Assembly: GCA_964344185.1 (NCBI GenBank)
Contig: CAYFMN010000018.1
Coordinates: forward strand, 31,477 to 95,476
Origin: JAJDAT01 sp964344185
Lineage (GTDB): Bacteria; Nitrospinota; Nitrospinia; Nitrospinales; JAJDAT01
Reading direction: 5' to 3'
DNA: 64,000 nucleotides
The notes beneath the pieces are model-generated. The model ran no database searches. It was given only the letters and a program-made list of their open reading frames with translations, and was not told the origin of the DNA. Made by a program: the position numbers and the translations under genes. Each line of letters begins with the position of its first letter. The stretch's first letter is position 1. Below are positions 59,611-64,000 of the stretch, one piece after another.

Positions 59611-60384
59611 ATGAGATCCACCTTTATTATAGCTTTCCGAGATTTGAACGCTTTTTTCAAATCGCCCATATTTTATGTATTGACCGCCGTATTTCTGATT
59701 TTATTCAATTATATCTTTTTTAATATTTTAAATTTTTTCAGTTTCCAAAGTATGCAAGCGGCTCAATTCCAAGGACAAATGGGAAACATAGGCCTTAATC
59801 TAAACGACATGGTCGTGCAACCCGCATTGCACAACATGGGCGTCATTCTTTTATTGATAATACCGCTTATTACAATGCGAAGCTTTTCAGAAGAGAAAAA
59901 AAATAAATCAGTCACTTTGTTATTGTCCTCTCCTGTCCAACTCCATGAAATCGTAATCGGAAAATTTTTAGCTTGTTTTCTAGTCGTTGCAACTATGATT
60001 GCTTTGACGTTGATTTCGGTTGGATTGCTTTTTTATGTTGGAGAGCCAGAGCTTGGGCCCGTTGCAACAAGTTATCTGGGCATGTTGCTGATGGCCAGTT
60101 GTTATATTTCCGTTGGCGTGTTTGCTTCATCTTTAACGGATAACCAAATAGTGGCGGCGGTCATGAGCTTTGGATTTACCTTATTCATGTGGATCATTGG
60201 ATGGGGCGCGCAAGCCGCCGGATCTGGCTTTGGAGAATTGCTAAAGTATCTTTCTCTAATAGATCATCTTGATCCGTTTTTTAGAGGCATGCTCGACATA
60301 AGCGACTTTGGCTATTATGTTTCAGTTATCCTTTTCGGGCTATTCCTAACTCATAGAACCCTTGACTCTAATCGATGGAGATAA
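59611..60384 (+). CDS. ABC transporter permease (GldF-like)
   Basis: 257 aa with six membrane segments. It opens FIIAFRDLNAFFKSPIFYVL, contains the ABC-2 motif RSFSEEKKNKSVTLLLSSPV (the coupling region that meets the ATPase) and ends with short loops. This is the GldF/NosY-type half-permease. It starts two bases after the ATPase stop. Confidence 0.93.
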   Translation: MRSTFIIAFRDLNAFFKSPIFYVLTAVFLILFNYIFFNILNFFSFQSMQAAQFQGQMGNIGLNLNDMVVQPALHNMGVILLLIIPLITMRSFSEEKKNKSVTLLLSSPVQLHEIVIGKFLACFLVVATMIALTLISVGLLFYVGEPELGPVATSYLGMLLMASCYISVGVFASSLTDNQIVAAVMSFGFTLFMWIIGWGAQAAGSGFGELLKYLSLIDHLDPFFRGMLDISDFGYYVSVILFGLFLTHRTLDSNRWR

Positions 60385-60389
60385 TGTAG

Positions 60390-61949
60390 ATGGCAAAATT
60401 TATTTCCATATCTGGTTGGCTTGGCTTGTTTTTTTTATTAGCGGGTCTATTTGTTTACATCGTCGTTCCTTCAGAAACTGAAATCTCCGCTTCCCTGGCC
60501 GCAGTGGGGTTAATAAATATAGGTTTCTTCGCCTTTTCCGAAAAAACAAAAATCAAAAAGTTCCTGACCGGTCGAACTGCGGTGCATGGAGCTAATTCGG
60601 CCATATTGACGATCGCTTTTCTGGGAATTCTTGTATTCGTTAATTTACTTTTATCGAGGCACAATCACCGCTTTGACTTTACCGAAGGCGGCATCTACAC
60701 GCTTTCTCCGCAAACAAAAAAGGTTGTTTCTTCTCTTGATAAAGACGTAAAAATGACCGCCTTTTTTCAAACAGAGGCTCCAGAAAAAACCGAATTTCAA
60801 ACTTTGGCGGATGGATACTCAGGACTTTCGGATAAGATCGAATTGAGTTTTGTCGATCCAGATAAAAGTCCCGCTATCACAAAACAATATGGGATCAAAA
60901 CCTACGGCACAGTCGTTTTAGAAAGCGGTTCAAACGAAACAAAAATAAATAATCCAACGGAAGATAATCTGACCAACGGCATTTTAAAAATTCTGCAAGA
61001 CCGAAAAAAGACGATCTATTTCCTGGAAGGTCATGGGGAAAGAAAAATAAACGCCGGCGGTAAAGAGGATTACTCGCAAGCGAAAGCGGCTCTGGAAAAA
61101 GACGGGCATAAAGTTAAAACATTACTCCTTTTGCAAACGGCGCAAATCCCTGACGATGCAGACATGGTTCTAATAAGCGGACCACAAAAGCCGTTGCTTG
61201 ACAAAGAAGAAGAACTGCTTGAAGCCTATTTAAATAAAGGCGGAGCCGTGTTACTGCTAGCGGACCCGCAAACCGAACCTGGCCTTAAAACATTATTATC
61301 CAAGTGGGGTATTGAATTAAGGGACGATTTAATCATCGATCCACTATCGAAACTATTTGGCGGCGATTTTGCGGCTCCGATTATCAACAGTTTTGCTCAG
61401 CATGAAATTTCTAAAGATTTCGCGCTCAGTTCTATATTCCCATTATTAAGATCGATCGACACAAAAAAAGTAGACGGTATTCAGACTGTTGAACTTTTTA
61501 AATCAGGGCAAAATAGCTGGGGCGAAACGAATCTAGAAGGCGGCAAAGTCAAATTTGACGCTGAAAAAGACACCAAAGGCCCAGTAACGGCAGCAGTCAT
61601 AGCGACAAAGAAAATATCGCCGGAATCTACAAAAGAAGGCGATGACTCAAAAACAAAACCTCAAAAAGAAAAAGAGGGTCGATTAATCGTTATTGGCGAT
61701 TCAGACTTTGCTAATAACTCGTATTTTGGTTTTTCAGGAAACGGAGATTTATTTTTGAACATCGCTTCCTGGATGGTTGAAGAAAAAAATCGAATATCCA
61801 TTCGACCAAAAGAAAAGAAAAATAATCCTATCCAATTAACCCGCGCTCAGGGAACCTTTATCTTTTTGGTTACGGTGATCGTTGTTCCCGGAGCCACTCT
61901 GTTAGCCGGGTTTAATACCTGGTGGAGAAGACGCGGACTATGGGGATGA
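60390..61949 (+). CDS. GldG-like ABC accessory membrane protein
   Basis: 519 aa. Two N-terminal helices (about 8-45 and 66-88) and one near the C-terminus (about 490-510) enclose a large extracytoplasmic domain. Family wording includes HNHRFDFTEGGIYTLSPQTK, a thioredoxin-like section and FLEGHGERKI. GGAVLLLADP and IVIGDSDFANNSYF follow. These proteins assist GldF/GldA-type transporters; in Bacteroidetes the set is linked to gliding, elsewhere the role is unknown. It starts five bases after the permease. Confidence 0.9.
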   Translation: MAKFISISGWLGLFFLLAGLFVYIVVPSETEISASLAAVGLINIGFFAFSEKTKIKKFLTGRTAVHGANSAILTIAFLGILVFVNLLLSRHNHRFDFTEGGIYTLSPQTKKVVSSLDKDVKMTAFFQTEAPEKTEFQTLADGYSGLSDKIELSFVDPDKSPAITKQYGIKTYGTVVLESGSNETKINNPTEDNLTNGILKILQDRKKTIYFLEGHGERKINAGGKEDYSQAKAALEKDGHKVKTLLLLQTAQIPDDADMVLISGPQKPLLDKEEELLEAYLNKGGAVLLLADPQTEPGLKTLLSKWGIELRDDLIIDPLSKLFGGDFAAPIINSFAQHEISKDFALSSIFPLLRSIDTKKVDGIQTVELFKSGQNSWGETNLEGGKVKFDAEKDTKGPVTAAVIATKKISPESTKEGDDSKTKPQKEKEGRLIVIGDSDFANNSYFGFSGNGDLFLNIASWMVEEKNRISIRPKEKKNNPIQLTRAQGTFIFLVTVIVVPGATLLAGFNTWWRRRGLWG

Positions 61950-63688
61950 CCTTAGCCCTGGCCGCTATTGGCTCATACTATTTTTTAGTCGACGTCCCCG
62001 CAGAAAAGAGAAAAAAAGAAGAGAAAGAGCGATCTGAAAAAATCGTTCTCTTTGACGAGAAGAACGTTACAAGTCTCGCCTTATCTTCTAACAATTCTAA
62101 GATCAGTCTAAAAAAAGACGGCGACAGCTGGGACGTTATAGAACCCGTTAAAACAAAGTCGGATAAGGACGAAGTCAACAACTTACTCGATACCCTTAAA
62201 AGCGCAAAGCATAGCCGAGTCGTTGACGAAGCGCCAAAAGATCTGGCTACATATGGTTTAAAAGACCCCAAACTCACGCTTACCTTAGGACTCAAAGAAA
62301 AAGGCGACACTTCTATTCTAGTGGGCGACGATTCGCCCATCGGTTCTTCGCTTTATATAAAACTGAGTAATAAACCTGCGGTTCAACTCTCTTCCGTATC
62401 GCGTAAAGATTTGAATAAATCGCTATACGATTTAAGAGATAAAACCATTCTCGATTTTTCTACAGGCGCTATTTCTAAAATAAATGTCGAGCGCGAAAAA
62501 ATAAAAATATTGTTCGAAAAAAAAGAAAACGATTGGGTGATTAAAAGCGGAGCATTGAATTCGAAAGCCGACCAATCCGAAGTGAGTAACTTACTCAGCT
62601 CAATCAACGTTGGGAAAATCAAATCGTTTGAGGACGAAAACCCAAAAAACTTAGCGAAGTTTGGTTTGGACATGCCTTCTATCAAAATAACGCTTAGCGA
62701 AAAAGATAAAGCGCATGTTCTATTAGTAGGTTCAAAAAAAGGAGACTCCTATTACGCTAAGACCGAAGCTTCTAAAAATGTCTTCGCTTTAGAAACCGCT
62801 TTAGTAACCAAATTCCCAAAAGATCCATTAGAATTTTTAAGTAAAAAACTTTTCGATTTTTCTAAAGAAGATGCAACCGGATTCGAAATTAAAACTAAAA
62901 ATGAAACCATCAAAGCGGTCAATGCAGGCGAAAAAGATACGGACTGGAAACTCGAAATTCCTATTCAAACAGAAACGGACACCGCTACTATCAACAGTCT
63001 ATTGTTTGATTTATCAGACGCCCAAGTCGCAGAATACGTAATAGGTAAAGCGGAAAATTTAGAAACCTATGGTTTAGATTCGCCGCAAAAATCCTTTACT
63101 CTTCATTTAAAAGACAAAGGCAAACAAACGTTACTGGTTGGCAAAGAAACGTTAGCGCCAGGGACTTTCTTCGCCATGCGGTCTGGCGAGTCGTCCATAT
63201 TTACCGTTAAAAAAGAGTCGCTTGATAAAATTTTTAGAACGCTTCATGAACTAAGAAATAAAAACTTAGTTTCTCTGAAAATGGAAGACGCTACGAAAAT
63301 CGAACTGAAGTATTCGGATAAAACATTTGAAATGGTAGCCTCTGGGGACGATTGGACTTTAACCAAACCAGAAAAAATAAACGACATGAAGTCTTTCAAA
63401 GCGCGAGATATCTTATGGACACTCAACAATCTAGAGTTCACGGAAATTATAGAAGCGACGCTAACGGATGAAACAACCGGATTGAACAAACCCAAATTAG
63501 AAGTCTCTGTCTGGGATAAAGAGAAGAAACAACTCGCTCATGTAAAAGTAGGAAAGAAAACCGACGACGGTCTTTATTATGCACAATCGGAAGAGAAAGC
63601 GTCCATTTATAAAATTAAAGAACGCTTCCTCGACGAGATTCCAAGCAAGTTAGAAGACTTCAAACCCACCCCACCTAGTAAAGAATAA
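61922..63688 (+). CDS. DUF4340 repeat protein of the Gld-like ABC cluster
   Basis: 588 aa if GTG 61922 is used. ATGs at 61940 and 61946 (the latter as ATGA with the previous stop) are alternatives. The GTG start keeps basic residues (MEKTR) before the single membrane helix (LALAAIGSYYFLVDV), so it is preferred, though it has no clear ribosome binding site. The rest is extracytoplasmic and made of at least three DUF4340 repeats. Each carries wording such as LATYGLKDPKLTLTLGLKEK, NLAKFGLDMPSIKITLSEKD or NLETYGLDSPQKSFTLHLKD, and then TxLVGK/VGD. It is last in the operon and probably scaffolds the transporter at the outer face. Confidence 0.92.
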   Translation: MEKTRTMGMTLALAAIGSYYFLVDVPAEKRKKEEKERSEKIVLFDEKNVTSLALSSNNSKISLKKDGDSWDVIEPVKTKSDKDEVNNLLDTLKSAKHSRVVDEAPKDLATYGLKDPKLTLTLGLKEKGDTSILVGDDSPIGSSLYIKLSNKPAVQLSSVSRKDLNKSLYDLRDKTILDFSTGAISKINVEREKIKILFEKKENDWVIKSGALNSKADQSEVSNLLSSINVGKIKSFEDENPKNLAKFGLDMPSIKITLSEKDKAHVLLVGSKKGDSYYAKTEASKNVFALETALVTKFPKDPLEFLSKKLFDFSKEDATGFEIKTKNETIKAVNAGEKDTDWKLEIPIQTETDTATINSLLFDLSDAQVAEYVIGKAENLETYGLDSPQKSFTLHLKDKGKQTLLVGKETLAPGTFFAMRSGESSIFTVKKESLDKIFRTLHELRNKNLVSLKMEDATKIELKYSDKTFEMVASGDDWTLTKPEKINDMKSFKARDILWTLNNLEFTEIIEATLTDETTGLNKPKLEVSVWDKEKKQLAHVKVGKKTDDGLYYAQSEEKASIYKIKERFLDEIPSKLEDFKPTPPSKE

Positions 63689-63699
63689 TTTAAATAATT

Positions 63700-63990
63700 G
63701 TCCCCCTGAGGCTCTCGAAGGGTGGCCATAATTTAATAAAACTTTTTACCGCAAAGACGCAAAGGGCGCAGAGAAGTTAAAGACCGAGCCAACTTATTTT
63801 AAGAATCATGCGTCATAGACAGAGTTAATCTCTCTGTCATTATTGAGTCGCTTCGAAGAAGCGGCGAAGAATCTAGGTAAATAACTTCCATTTAATGTAA
63901 AACAAAAGTCCGCTTAGTTTAAAACGGTTCCCATTGCATGTCATCCAGAGCGCCAGACCCGGTTTCCGTGTTGATTGCTTAAGAAACTGG
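63700..63990. repeat. Dispersed intergenic repeat block at right edge
   Basis: Contains CCCTGAGGCTCTCGAAGGG (a hairpin), the reversed REP-like words CGCTTCGAAGAAGCGGCGAA and GAAGAATCTAGGTAAATAAC, and near the edge GTCATCCAGAGCGCCAGACC. The last is a reversed form of the unit seen at 828-870. No gene is seen from 63689 to the end of the window. Confidence 0.55.
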
Positions 63991-64000
63991 AAATGCCTTA

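Noticed and set aside
1..64000. CRISPR arrays, tRNA or rRNA genes
   Set aside because: No regularly spaced direct repeats and no cloverleaf or rRNA-like stretch were found on reading; a covariance-model scan could still reveal a missed tRNA.

Overview
The window looks like chromosome from an AT-rich, flagellated, Gram-negative (diderm) bacterium. The diderm inference rests on an OmpA/Pal-type lipoprotein, rfbC, an O-antigen ligase-like protein, glnD and Tat-type MsrP. Lineage is not settled from sequence. The NapG-like polyferredoxin, the tandem short flagellins and the gene mix would suit a Nitrospinota- or deltaproteobacteria-like organism, but this is inference. No rRNA, tRNA, CRISPR array, prophage or intact insertion sequence was seen.

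Region by region. 1-7.2 kb: lexA, dinB, a small secreted protein, a pseudo-receiver protein and an MscS-type channel, separated by long gene-free stretches full of two dispersed repeat families. 7.2-14.2 kb: an orphan ParD-type antitoxin and a complete type I restriction-modification operon (hsdM-hsdS-hsdR). 14.4-18.2 kb: a single-domain response regulator, an AraC/GyrI-like regulator and an arsenic operon (arsR-arsC-acr3). 18.4-20.9 kb: nfeD-slipin and a small cyclic-nucleotide-binding protein. 21.3-25.4 kb: an iron-type (Fur-box) promoter followed by small genes (80-aa protein, DUF2325, pseudo-receiver, 34-aa membrane peptide). These are flanked by two small zinc-ribbon proteins, one of which is clearly a free-standing Fur/PerR C-terminal domain. 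A Pal-like lipoprotein lies in between.

25.6-41 kb: mostly housekeeping genes: aspS, a four-cluster polyferredoxin, a B12-type radical SAM enzyme, an Xre regulator, an IMPase-family phosphatase, a ROK kinase, msrP, orn, glnD and dnaN. 41-49.7 kb: peroxiredoxin, SirB1-like protein, SDR, a hypothetical protein, rfbC, O-antigen ligase, hisA-hisF and an LD-carboxypeptidase.

49.7-58.5 kb: five tandem flagellin genes, each 285 codons, preceded by several matches to the sigma-28 (FliA) promoter. Three leaders carry a hairpin presenting AAGGA in its loop, as expected for CsrA binding sites. An unknown 252-aa gene sits inside the array. A Gfo/Idh/MocA oxidoreductase follows, possibly for flagellin glycosylation. 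58.7-63.7 kb: a GldA/F/G-like ABC export cluster with a DUF4340 protein.

The points most worth following are the Fur-box mini-regulon, the repeated AAGGA leader hairpins of the flagellins, a three-way-junction RNA candidate near 57.3 kb, and a self-sequestering leader with a 10-codon ORF near 37.1 kb.
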